Shown here: piece by piece, positions 1 through 8,774 of the stretch
How the letters are laid out: every line of letters starts with the position of its first letter
How positions within the stretch are numbered: the stretch's first letter is position 1
Assembly (NCBI GenBank): GCA_035267045.1
Contig: DATFMH010000194.1
Coordinates: forward strand, 1 to 31,036
Length of the DNA: 31,036 nucleotides
Reading direction: 5' to 3'
Source of the DNA: DATFMH01 sp035267045
GTDB lineage: Bacteria > Bacteroidota > Rhodothermia > Balneolales > DATFMH01
Program-made: the position numbers and the translations under genes
Notes under the pieces: generated by a model
Database searches by the model: none
Told to the model about the DNA's origin: nothing
The model's input: only the letters and a program-made list of their open reading frames with translations

Positions 1-12
1 CTCGGGTACTTG

Positions 13-2745
13 TTATTTATTTCGTACTGTATCTTCTTTCTTAGCGGGTATAGACGGCTTTAAAAGCTGTTGCATTTTATTCATTTCATTTCCATACTTT
101 TGCCAATCACCTGCTTTCATAGCCTTTTGAGCCTCATTCCATATAGATTGTAATTTTTGGAATTGTGGTGCTTCAATACTTTTTCTACCCGGTAAAGTTT
201 CGGGTGGCAAAACTTTGGGTTTGCTTTTACCGAAAATGACATTCATGGCTCCCTGGAGAGTCGGCTCCATAGAAATTTTATCACCATATGCAACGATAAC
301 TCTTTGTAATTGAGGAATTTGCACACCTTCGGCCAATAAGAATACAGGCTCAACATAGATAAAAGAATTATTGATCGGTATGACCATCAAATTACCCCTG
401 ATGACATTAGAACCTCGCTGATCCCATAAAGATAATTGCTGAGAGATTAACGTATTCTGGTCGATTTGGGCCTCTATCTGGATGGGTCCATATATTAATC
501 GTTCTTTAGGTAGTTTATATACCATAACATCACCATATTCGGGATAATCACATTTGGCTGCCATCCAGGCAATCATATTATCCCGTTTATTAGGTGTGAG
601 TGGACTAATCAGCATATACTGTAATTTATTTTCGTCCGGTAATTTGGCCAGGATATAATAAGGCTGCATCTGAATAGTATTTCCGCCGTACTTCTCTGTT
701 GGCCGTTCCCATAGGTCTTCATTGTTATAGAATACCTGAGGATTGGTCATATGGTAAGTATTAAACTTACTCATCTGAACATTGAAGATAAATTCGGGAT
801 ACCGTATGTGCTGACGCAATGATTTTGGCATATCCGTTAATGGCTTGAATACATTTGGAAATATTTTCTGATAGACTTTTAATACGGGATCACTTTGATC
901 CGTGGCATAAAAATTTACATTACCGTTAAATGCATTCACTACAACTTTTACCGAATTCCGAATATAATTAAAGACTCCGTTATAAGGTTCAGAATAGGGG
1001 AAATCGGATGATGTGGTATAGGCATCCTGAATCCAGTAAAGATTACCATTGCTCAACACGAGGTATGGGTTATCATCCAGTTTCAGGAAAGGGGCTATTT
1101 CATGTACACGGGTACTTACCGATCGCCACATCTGTATACGGCTTTTATCAGTTATGTAATTAGATAGAAAAAGATTTATATCGCCTTCATTCCACGCAAA
1201 TAGTAGTCGTCGCCAGATGTTTTTGATTTGAATACCACCCGTACCCTCATAATGAGTATACACGTTATTATCACCTTTGGGATAATCGAGCTCTTTTACT
1301 TTCGTGTTAACAACCCGATAACCAGAATCGTGTTCACCGTAATAAATAGATGGTTTATCAACCTTTAATCCTTCTTCCGAATGAGGGGGCAGATTTTTGA
1401 CTACAAGCTTGGGAACTCCTTCAGACCCTTTATCTGCAACCGGACTCATAACAAATCCGTACCCGTGTGTATATTGCAAATGTTTATTAACCCATGTGTT
1501 TGCTTTAGCCGGGAGATTGTCTGCAAGTTCCCGTGCAGATAACATCATTTCACGATAACCCTTCGTCGTGTGGTATCTGCCTACATCGACAGAGTAGAAC
1601 TGGTAATAAGAACGTATCTCCTGAATTTGGCGATATGTTTGGATCAGAAGCCTTGGGTCCCATAATCGAATGTTATTTATGGTGGTCTCATTTTTTTCTA
1701 TTATCGGCAGAGTCAGGCTGTCTGTTGCAGAATATGGTTTTTCCTTGATCTGATCTAATTTGTAGGCTTGACGTGTTAAAGCAATATTATTTTTTAAGTA
1801 GGGAGTTTCCAGTTTCAGTTCATTAGGTTGAACAATGTATTTTTGGACAGCGACGGGTAAAAGGATCTCTCCTACAACAATGACGGCAAGAAAGGCAATA
1901 CCCGCACTTATAACCCATTTCATATTGCTTCTATACCATTGAAAGGCAATTAATCCGGCCATGATTATTGTGATAATCATTAATACCCAATAAACAGGCA
2001 ATAGAATATGTATGTCTGTATAATCAGCTCCGTAAACTACTCCGCCGCGATGGTACAACAAATCGTAACGATCAAGATAGAAACCCCATGCAAGCATAAG
2101 TAACCATGCTGCAAGATTCAGACTCAAATGCCTGGTAACCGGGCGTTGTATGGAAATGCCCTGACCGGGCCTGTAACTTAGAAGTCCGGAATAGAAATAT
2201 CCTATTCCGAGCATACCCGTACCTATCAGCGTTAGTGTTGTTAAACTGTTTTGAACGAGCTCTATAAACGGCAGTCGGAAAACATAGAACCCCAGATCGT
2301 TATGGAAAATAGGATCGATACTTCCAAAAGTTGCTTCCCAATTAAAACGGAAATAAGTATCCCAATGGTAAAAGAAAGTAAATGAAAACAGGAGAGAGAT
2401 TACTACCGTGATGGCAAGTATAAAAAGTGTAATACTCCTGTCGGCTGTTTTTGTCTGAAGGTTGATCTTCAAATTTTCAAGTGGAGTACCTGTCAGATCT
2501 AAATTTCTAATATGTTTAGACCAGATACGAAGATTAAACCACAGGTAGATGGCAGCTAATATGAACGATATAACCAACATGATAATCTGTGTCAGTTTAA
2601 TTCGCACAAAAATTTGTTCATAGCCCAGTTGATTCAACCATAGCCATTTAACTATCCAGTCACTGAATGAAAAGGTGAGGATAAGTATGACAATTATAAG
2701 ACCTATCCAGAAAGTGCTTTTTTTGGGGGAGATGGGGGATCTCAT
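13..2745 (-). CDS. UPF0182 family integral membrane protein
   Basis: This 910-residue protein of unknown biochemical function matches the UPF0182 family in length and layout. Seven hydrophobic segments lie in the first third, at roughly residues 12-31, 52-72, 106-126, 163-186, 208-224, 246-268 and 278-300. A large, presumably extracytoplasmic domain of about 580 residues follows, ending in a charged tail. Family-typical stretches visible include DPIFHNDLGFYVFRLPF (about 144-160) and GGVVYGADYTD (about 234-244). The start is ATG with no clear Shine-Dalgarno sequence upstream, as for several genes here. It is transcribed away from the CoA-binding gene and its stop lies 12 bases from the window edge, so its downstream neighbour is unseen. 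Family assignment is confident; the role is unknown, with an envelope function being an inference from topology only. Confidence 0.9.
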   Translation of the reverse strand: MRSPISPKKSTFWIGLIIVILILTFSFSDWIVKWLWLNQLGYEQIFVRIKLTQIIMLVISFILAAIYLWFNLRIWSKHIRNLDLTGTPLENLKINLQTKTADRSITLFILAITVVISLLFSFTFFYHWDTYFRFNWEATFGSIDPIFHNDLGFYVFRLPFIELVQNSLTTLTLIGTGMLGIGYFYSGLLSYRPGQGISIQRPVTRHLSLNLAAWLLMLAWGFYLDRYDLLYHRGGVVYGADYTDIHILLPVYWVLMIITIIMAGLIAFQWYRSNMKWVISAGIAFLAVIVVGEILLPVAVQKYIVQPNELKLETPYLKNNIALTRQAYKLDQIKEKPYSATDSLTLPIIEKNETTINNIRLWDPRLLIQTYRQIQEIRSYYQFYSVDVGRYHTTKGYREMMLSARELADNLPAKANTWVNKHLQYTHGYGFVMSPVADKGSEGVPKLVVKNLPPHSEEGLKVDKPSIYYGEHDSGYRVVNTKVKELDYPKGDNNVYTHYEGTGGIQIKNIWRRLLFAWNEGDINLFLSNYITDKSRIQMWRSVSTRVHEIAPFLKLDDNPYLVLSNGNLYWIQDAYTTSSDFPYSEPYNGVFNYIRNSVKVVVNAFNGNVNFYATDQSDPVLKVYQKIFPNVFKPLTDMPKSLRQHIRYPEFIFNVQMSKFNTYHMTNPQVFYNNEDLWERPTEKYGGNTIQMQPYYILAKLPDENKLQYMLISPLTPNKRDNMIAWMAAKCDYPEYGDVMVYKLPKERLIYGPIQIEAQIDQNTLISQQLSLWDQRGSNVIRGNLMVIPINNSFIYVEPVFLLAEGVQIPQLQRVIVAYGDKISMEPTLQGAMNVIFGKSKPKVLPPETLPGRKSIEAPQFQKLQSIWNEAQKAMKAGDWQKYGNEMNKMQQLLKPSIPAKKEDTVRNK

Positions 2746-3390
2746 TATAAAATGTAATAATTTACGTTAATGTTGACACCGTTTAAAGTTACACCTTAAT
2801 TTACGGTATGAAAACTATTATTCAACATTAGTTTTCAAGCAGCGTATTTCGGTTATTCGTACAGTTCCCTTTATGTTACATCCGTTATGGGTCACTAACA
2901 GTGGTATCCTTATGATTTAACCATATTCAGAAGGATAAAATGATGTTATGATTATACCAGAATTTCACAAAAATCCATATGATGTGACTTTTGCCCTGGA
3001 AACGATTTTTTTCGCTATATATTATGATCTAATGCCGCCAGGCAATACCCACCAACTTTACTAAGCACCGTAATGTTTAACAGTGTCAAATATCCCCGAT
3101 AGAGTAGGTTGATAAGCTCTGCCACCAAAGCCCGGCATGGCATGATATTTAGGACGATTAATACTATCTGCTGTCAGATCAATAAACTATTTATGGACTT
3201 TTTTTAGGAATGAAATTTTGGACATATGAAGATGTCTCAATATCTCTTAAACAGGTAGTGAAGATTAAACACGTTAACTATGAAGAGGTCATGTAATTAG
3301 CATCGCAAAATTTGGTATATTATAAAACATGAATAGAAAGATCTATCATTAGGAAATGATTTATATAACGGAAAAAAACTATTTATTGAG
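2746..3390. other. Intergenic region between divergent UPF0182 and CoA-binding genes
   Basis: This 645-base stretch separates two divergent genes and must hold both promoters. I see no convincing RNA gene and no confident promoter consensus. On the minus strand, 3015-3186 can be read as a short decayed coding fragment, listed separately. The remainder is AT-rich and unremarkable. Confidence 0.5.
3015..3186 (-). pseudogene. Possible decayed gene fragment, unknown family
   Basis: Reading the minus strand from 3186 to 3061 gives a 41-residue open stretch with protein-like composition and no start codon at its beginning. It contains NRPKYHAMPGFGGRAYQPTL and ends at a TAG. A shift to another frame near 3070 continues as TVLSKVGGYCLAALDHNI before another stop at 3015. 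A stop codon immediately precedes the fragment. The composition, rich in Gly, Pro, Tyr and His rather than the Lys/Ile/Asn expected of random AT-rich DNA, is why I flag it as a possible remnant with a frameshift. I do not recognise the family, and chance or a non-coding element remain possible. Confidence 0.22.
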
Positions 3391-3804
3391 ATGGAGATAA
3401 AAGAGATACTTGAAAACGCCACTATGATCGCTGTTGTCGGATGTTCGACTGATCCCGCCAAAGATGCTCACAATGTACCCTTATATTTACAAAAGCAGGG
3501 CTATACTATTATTCCAGTCAATCCGAATTGTAGCGAGGTATTAGGAGAAAAATGTTATCCGGATGTCCAGAGTATCCCGGAGGATTTTAACATTGATGTT
3601 GTCGATATTTTTCGAAGACCGGAAGCTACAGCAGGAGTCATAGAAGATGTAATAAAACGAGTTAAAAAAACGAAGCATAAACCCATCATCTGGACTCAAC
3701 TTGGTGTATCATCTGATGAAGCTAAGCGCCTTGCAGAGGATGCTGATATAGAATACGTGGAAAACAGGTGTATGAAAATCGAATATAACCGGTTTCTTGG
3801 ATAA
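3391..3804 (+). CDS. CoA-binding domain protein (YccU-like)
   Basis: A 137-residue stand-alone Rossmann-fold protein of the CoA-binding family (CoA_binding_2, YccU-like). Near the N-terminus is the nucleotide-binding loop VVGCSTDPAKDAHNVP (about residues 15-30). It is followed by IPVNPN (about 41-46), the DVVDIFRRPE segment typical of the family (about 70-79), and the conserved PIIWTQLGV (about 98-106) and ENRCMKIEY near the C-terminus. Length agrees with the family. These small proteins are predicted to bind CoA or a related nucleotide, but the cellular role is not established. The gene stands alone, divergent from UPF0182 and convergent with ftsH 110 bases away, so context does not add to its function. 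Confidence 0.9.
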   Translation: MEIKEILENATMIAVVGCSTDPAKDAHNVPLYLQKQGYTIIPVNPNCSEVLGEKCYPDVQSIPEDFNIDVVDIFRRPEATAGVIEDVIKRVKKTKHKPIIWTQLGVSSDEAKRLAEDADIEYVENRCMKIEYNRFLG

Positions 3805-3914
3805 TGTAATGTCACGAGCAGCATAAGTAATGCAAAAAGAATTCTTTCCTTCTCTCAATTAGCTGGTTCGCAATTACATAAGAACCGGAATTAAAGCTAT
3901 TGGGTTAACTTAGA

Positions 3915-5834
3915 TTATTCCACTTCTTTTTGTGATTTTTTCTTAAGCAGTTTTAAAACATCTTCACCGGGTATCTCTTCTTTTTCGAGAAGTAAATTAG
4001 CTACCTGATCGAAGACCTCCCGGTTTTCTTCCAGTGCGTTAGTTGCTCGCTTATAAGCTTCATCAAGTATAGCCTTAACTTCATTATCCAACTCTCTTGC
4101 AGTTTCTTCACTGTATGAACGCCGATGGCCAAGTTCCTGACCAAGAAATACTTCTTCAGATTCGCCATTCATGGCTATATGTCCGAATTTTTCACTCATA
4201 CCCCAATTCAATACCATTTTACGAGCAAGTTTGGTAGCCTGTTTCAGATCATTTTCAGCCCCGCTTGTAGCGGTATTGAAAATAATACTTTCAGCAGCAC
4301 GTCCACCCATCATTACGGCCAGACGATCGAGCATGTATTCTCTTGGATAGATATATTTGTCTCGTTCGGGTAATTGCTGGGTTACTCCCATTGCCTGTCC
4401 ACGGGGTACAATTGTTACTTTATGAATAGGGTCGGAGTGAGGCATTAACGCAGCAACAAGAGCATGACCCGCTTCATGATATGCAATCATTTTCTGTTCT
4501 TCTTTAGTCAACGCCAGCCCTGTACGTTCAAGTCCCATTAAGATTTTATCGGTAGCATGCTCAATATCAGATAATGTTATTTTGTCCTGATTATTTCGTG
4601 CAGCCAATAACGCCGCTTCATTTAAAAGATTTTTTAAATCGGCGCCACTGAATCCGGGTGTAGCACGTGCAATCCTATCCAGATCCGCATCTTCTGCAAG
4701 AGGTTTGTTTCTGGAGTGAATCTTAAGTATTTCGACACGATCACTTTTGGTCGGTAAATCAACAGAGATTCTACGATCAAAACGACCGGGTCTCAGTAAT
4801 GCTCTATCTAGAATATCTGGCCGGTTTGTAGCCGCCATTACGATTACATTTTCGGTGGGCTCAAAACCGTCTAATTCCGAAAGCATCTGATTTAATGTTT
4901 GTTCCCGTTCATCATGACCACCACCTAAACCTGCGCCACGACGCCGACCAATAGAATCGAGTTCATCAATGAAAATGATACTTGGCGCTGCTTTTTTTGC
5001 ATCCTGAAACATCGTACGTACTCTTTTTGCTCCAACACCGACAAACATTTCCATGAAATCAGAACCGGTGATACTGAAGAAGGGAACATTGGCTTCACCC
5101 GCAACGGCTCTTGCCAGCAATGTTTTACCGGTACCCGGTGGTCCGACTAGTAAAACGCCTTTAGGAACCGTACCACCTAAATTCTGAATGCGATCGGGTT
5201 TTATAAGGTAATCTACAATTTCCCGTAATTCTAATTTAGCTCCTTCTGCTCCGGCTACATCGTCAAAAGTTACATTTTCATCTTTACGTTCGTATAATTT
5301 GGCCTGACTCTGGCCGATTGAAAACATATTCTGTCCCTGACCCTGTATACGTTTATAAAAATAGTATCCGATGCCAAGAAAGATTATAAAAGGTAAGATC
5401 GTTAGAATTATAGGCCACCAATCATCAGTACTTACAGGTTGGGTCTTAACCTGGACATCGTGGTCGGATAACAAAGTCATTATATCTTTATCACCAAAGG
5501 AAGGGGAATAAGTAGTGAACTTGCTGTAAGAAGCAGTATCGCCTTTAGCAGTAACCGTTTGCGCAGACTTTTTCAACGTTCCGCTGATATGATCACCTTT
5601 AACAGTAATCTCTTTAACGTTGTCCCTCTTTACCTCTTGACGAAAGGTTGTATAATCGATTTGCGGGGGTTGATTCAAGGATTCATAGTATGAATTAAAA
5701 AGCCACAACCCGATAATCATTGATACAATTATCCAGAAAAAGAAATTACGGTTGCCTCCCGGATATATAGAATTCGGATAGTTACCGGGGATATTTGTCT
5801 TTTTATTCTCATCCGGTGTATTTTTCTGATTCAC
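3915..5834 (-). CDS. ftsH: ATP-dependent zinc metalloprotease FtsH
   Basis: Membrane-anchored AAA+ protease that extracts and degrades membrane and some cytosolic proteins as a hexamer facing the cytoplasm. Two transmembrane segments (about residues 30-48 and 141-160) flank a periplasmic FtsH_ext domain. The AAA module shows Walker A GPPGTGKT (231-238), Walker B IIFIDE (286-291), and the second region of homology around NRPDILDRALLRPGRFDR (337-354). The peptidase domain has the zinc motif HEAGH (453-457) and the likely third ligand Asp529 in SGAEND. All key residues are intact and the 639-residue length is normal. The start is GTG, supported by a strong AAGGAGG site about six bases upstream on the minus strand, the clearest ribosome site in this part of the window. 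It is followed convergently by the CoA-binding gene. Confidence 0.98.
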   Translation of the reverse strand: MNQKNTPDENKKTNIPGNYPNSIYPGGNRNFFFWIIVSMIIGLWLFNSYYESLNQPPQIDYTTFRQEVKRDNVKEITVKGDHISGTLKKSAQTVTAKGDTASYSKFTTYSPSFGDKDIMTLLSDHDVQVKTQPVSTDDWWPIILTILPFIIFLGIGYYFYKRIQGQGQNMFSIGQSQAKLYERKDENVTFDDVAGAEGAKLELREIVDYLIKPDRIQNLGGTVPKGVLLVGPPGTGKTLLARAVAGEANVPFFSITGSDFMEMFVGVGAKRVRTMFQDAKKAAPSIIFIDELDSIGRRRGAGLGGGHDEREQTLNQMLSELDGFEPTENVIVMAATNRPDILDRALLRPGRFDRRISVDLPTKSDRVEILKIHSRNKPLAEDADLDRIARATPGFSGADLKNLLNEAALLAARNNQDKITLSDIEHATDKILMGLERTGLALTKEEQKMIAYHEAGHALVAALMPHSDPIHKVTIVPRGQAMGVTQQLPERDKYIYPREYMLDRLAVMMGGRAAESIIFNTATSGAENDLKQATKLARKMVLNWGMSEKFGHIAMNGESEEVFLGQELGHRRSYSEETARELDNEVKAILDEAYKRATNALEENREVFDQVANLLLEKEEIPGEDVLKLLKKKSQKEVE

Positions 5835-6254
5835 CGTTTACCTCCTTCGTATATAAAAGAGTGCATTTCAAAATTTTTTTATTGAATCTCTATAAGTTGT
5901 CTTATGTCAATGGGTTTCATTGATACTATCTCTAAAAGGAATAACAAAACTCAACGATTTAAAGTTTAAGTCAGTTATTCAACGAATGTAATCAACTAAT
6001 CATTTCCTCTTACCGGTTATTAAAAGCTGAAAATTGTCTTTTTGATGAATATTTAAATGTTTTGATATAAGCATAAGATCTAATCAGATATCAACAATAA
6101 GATGTAAAGCCAAATAATTAATAATTATAAAGATCAATAATGCCTATTTTTAATTTAAATAATTCTTGAATAACTACAATTTCATTAATAAAAGTTTCAT
6201 TAAAAAAGGCCCGGTAATTAATTACCGGGCCTTTTGATATCGATTATTAATTAA
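5835..6254. other. Intergenic region upstream of ftsH
   Basis: This 420-base AT-rich gap lies between the ftsH start and the end of the M1 peptidase gene, both on the minus strand. It contains the ftsH ribosome site next to 5834 and the palindromic terminator of the peptidase gene at 6204-6235. The ftsH promoter should lie here, but I cannot assign a consensus with confidence. No open reading frame of note is visible. Confidence 0.6.
6204..6235 (-). terminator. Perfect-palindrome intrinsic terminator of the M1 peptidase gene
   Basis: The 32 bases form a perfect palindrome whose arms run from AAAAGGCCCGGTAATT to its exact complement, with a GC-rich core GGCCCGG. It lies 19 bases past the peptidase stop on the minus strand and is followed there by a run of T (complement of TAAAAAA at 6201-6207). 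T residues also follow in the plus direction, so it could act in both directions. Confidence 0.88.
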
Positions 6255-8231
6255 TTATTCGGCTGTGGGTATGTGAACCGGTTTCCAGATATTATTACCC
6301 GGATCTATATCAGGTAATACTTTATCCGGATCAACAACAACAGAGTCTATTATACTGGTTGAGTGATATTCGAAAGTCCATGTACCACCTCTTTGCCAGA
6401 TTTCAACAGGCAGGTTAACACGTCCTTTTTTGCCATTCGATTCATATACTTCGATCGTAGCAGGCATCACAGCGCGGTCGTTATTGGTTATGGTAATTAA
6501 TGATCCCTGAGAGGGTTCCTGATTTACATATTTGACATCTTTAACGGCTTGATCAAGTTTCCATGTTTTATAGAACCATTCTTTCCAGAACCAGTCAAGA
6601 TCTTCACCGGCTGCATCATTCATCGTCTTAAAGAAATCCTGAGGTCTTGGATGTTTAAAAGCCCAACGATTAATATAGGCTCTGAATGCGTGATCAAATC
6701 GTTTTGGGCCGAGGACATAAGTTCTCAATATATTCAAGCCTATGGCTGTTTTGGAATAATAAAGGCCATAATCTCTTAATGAGATAACAGCAGGTCGCGT
6801 CATCAGCGGTTCCGGGTTATGCTTCAATCTTCTTGCAAGACTGCGAGCTGATGTTCTTCTCCCGGTAAAATATTCTCCATTATTAAAATGTTTAGTGGAG
6901 TAAATATTTATGAACGTATTCATACCTTCGTCCATCCACATATAACGGCGTTCATTCGTACCAACTGTCATAGGGAACCAGTTATGACCTATTTCGTGTG
7001 TTACAACACCCCAAAGACCGCCTTTTTTAGATTGCCAATTGTTAAATACTATACCCGGATATTCCATACCATGTACAACTCCGGCCACACTTGTAGCGGA
7101 GTGCCAGGGGAACTCATAGTAAAGTTTGGAGTATATTTCAATTGAATGCTTAAGGTATTCTGTAGACCTGCCCCAGGCGTTGTTGCCGTCAACTTCTACT
7201 GGATAGACTGACATTGCTATACATTTCTTACCGCTTGGTAGATTGACGCGCGCAGCATCCCATATAAAAGCTTTGGAAGCGGCCCATGCAACATCTCTTG
7301 AATTCTGCATCTTAAAATGCCAGGTTAGGTAACCTTTATCTGTAGGCCTGGTTTCTGATTTGCCGACTTCATCAGGTTTAATGATGTAAACGGTCTTATC
7401 ACTCTGACGTGCTTTAGCGAGCCTGTCGCGTTCGGTTTTTGTCAATACCTCTTTTGGGTTCTGAAGGACGCCGGAAGAGGTGACAATCAGATTGGCAGGT
7501 GCTTTTATGGTTACATCATAATTTCCATAATCACAATAGAATTCACCCAGGCCTAGATAAGGTAATGTATTCCATCCGCGGATATCGTCATAAACTTCCA
7601 TTCTTGGGTACCACTCCGCTATTTCATAAATCGTACCATTTTTAGTTTCGAGACGTCCCATGCGGTCGGCGCCATGAACAGGTATTCTGAAAGAATAAGT
7701 AATCATGATTTTCATATTACCACCTTTAGCTTTCAAGGCTTGTGGTAACAAGATCTGCATGCGGGTATCGGATATAAGATAATCGGCTTTGACAGTCTTG
7801 CCGTGCATTTGAATTTTAACCGATTCAATATTATAACCTCCGTCAAAACCCCGAATACTGAAACGATCGCCACCTACAGGAGTAGCCATATCACCACGGG
7901 AAGTAGGTTTGAAAAGATTCTGATCTAATTGAAGCCATAAATAATGTAGATTATTGGGGCTGTTGTTAGTATACATAATTTCATCTGATCCCGACACTGT
8001 ATTTTCTTTTGTATCGAGTTTTACGGAAATCTTATAGCTTGCTTCATTCTGCCAGTAAGCCGGACCGGGGGCTCCGCTGCCACTTCTATATGCTGTACCA
8101 GGTTGATTTAAAAATGTAGGATCCCATACTTTATGCTGATCATATTTACCGGTCAATTGTGCCCATGACATGCCTGACAACAATAGAACAGCAATCATTC
8201 CAGAAAAAAGAGATCTGATATATTTCTTCAT
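6255..8231 (-). CDS. Secreted M1 family metallopeptidase (aminopeptidase N-like)
   Basis: A 658-residue secreted zinc peptidase. Residues 1-24 are a classical signal peptide (MKKYIRSLFSGMIAVLLLSG then MSWAQ). The N-terminal half resembles the beta-rich M1 domain. The catalytic domain carries GMEYPG (388-393), a variant of the GxMEN exopeptidase motif with Tyr in place of Asn. The zinc site HEIGH (412-416) has its third ligand Glu435 in WMDEG, correctly spaced, and a likely catalytic Tyr in the DYGLYYSK region (487-494). The family removes N-terminal residues from peptides, but the Tyr substitution leaves exact specificity uncertain. No C-terminal type IX sorting domain is apparent. The start is ATG with no clear Shine-Dalgarno. 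It is a single-gene unit ending at the palindromic terminator. Confidence 0.93.
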   Translation of the reverse strand: MKKYIRSLFSGMIAVLLLSGMSWAQLTGKYDQHKVWDPTFLNQPGTAYRSGSGAPGPAYWQNEASYKISVKLDTKENTVSGSDEIMYTNNSPNNLHYLWLQLDQNLFKPTSRGDMATPVGGDRFSIRGFDGGYNIESVKIQMHGKTVKADYLISDTRMQILLPQALKAKGGNMKIMITYSFRIPVHGADRMGRLETKNGTIYEIAEWYPRMEVYDDIRGWNTLPYLGLGEFYCDYGNYDVTIKAPANLIVTSSGVLQNPKEVLTKTERDRLAKARQSDKTVYIIKPDEVGKSETRPTDKGYLTWHFKMQNSRDVAWAASKAFIWDAARVNLPSGKKCIAMSVYPVEVDGNNAWGRSTEYLKHSIEIYSKLYYEFPWHSATSVAGVVHGMEYPGIVFNNWQSKKGGLWGVVTHEIGHNWFPMTVGTNERRYMWMDEGMNTFINIYSTKHFNNGEYFTGRRTSARSLARRLKHNPEPLMTRPAVISLRDYGLYYSKTAIGLNILRTYVLGPKRFDHAFRAYINRWAFKHPRPQDFFKTMNDAAGEDLDWFWKEWFYKTWKLDQAVKDVKYVNQEPSQGSLITITNNDRAVMPATIEVYESNGKKGRVNLPVEIWQRGGTWTFEYHSTSIIDSVVVDPDKVLPDIDPGNNIWKPVHIPTAE

Positions 8232-8774
8232 AATGATTCTTTTTTTGTTTGAGAGTTATCGATCATTCGAAGTTATATACTCTTTTATTATGGAAATGTA
8301 AAAGTACATAAACTATAGTGTTACAAATTATAACATAGACGGCTGGTATATATGTGGTTAGCACATCAATTATTGGCAGTCGAATTAACTTGAATGGGCA
8401 AGAGAGTAGTAAAAGATGATCTTATATAAATAATTGGGGTTCGTAAATTGAAAATGGGGTCGTCAGAATCAACGAATGAAAGTGTATGCAGGGTAATGTA
8501 ATTTTAATATTACAGAAAACATTAATTTAATTAAATTATAAGCATATTCAATAAAATCAATATTTTAATATTATAATTCTTTGAATATTTCAATGTTGCC
8601 TTAGACGCAACTTATATAAAATATTGTTATTAACCACAAAATAAGCCTTTTTGCCACACTATTTCGCGCATTTTCCCATCTAATTCATTCAGGATATCAA
8701 AATAGATTACCATTAGGCAATTCTAATCATTAGACAATTATAATCCTGCAAGAACATTTAAATACTATATTCTT
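8232..8774. other. Divergent intergenic region
   Basis: This 543-base AT-rich region separates the minus-strand peptidase from the plus-strand lipoprotein and should contain both promoters. Long A/T runs (8510-8640) are compatible with a promoter-rich or UP-element-like tract. I find no confident promoter consensus, RNA gene or significant open frame. Confidence 0.5.

Noticed and set aside
1533..1748. Open frame of 71 codons on the plus strand inside the UPF0182 gene
   Set aside because: It is opposite a conserved gene, has no ribosome site, and its translation has no protein-like features.
3861..3898. Hairpin between the convergent CoA-binding and ftsH genes as a shared terminator
   Set aside because: The stem is only seven pairs including a wobble, the loop is 12 bases, and neither side has a T run.
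4125..4373. Open frame of 82 codons on the plus strand inside ftsH
   Set aside because: It is the antisense shadow of the conserved FtsH peptidase domain.
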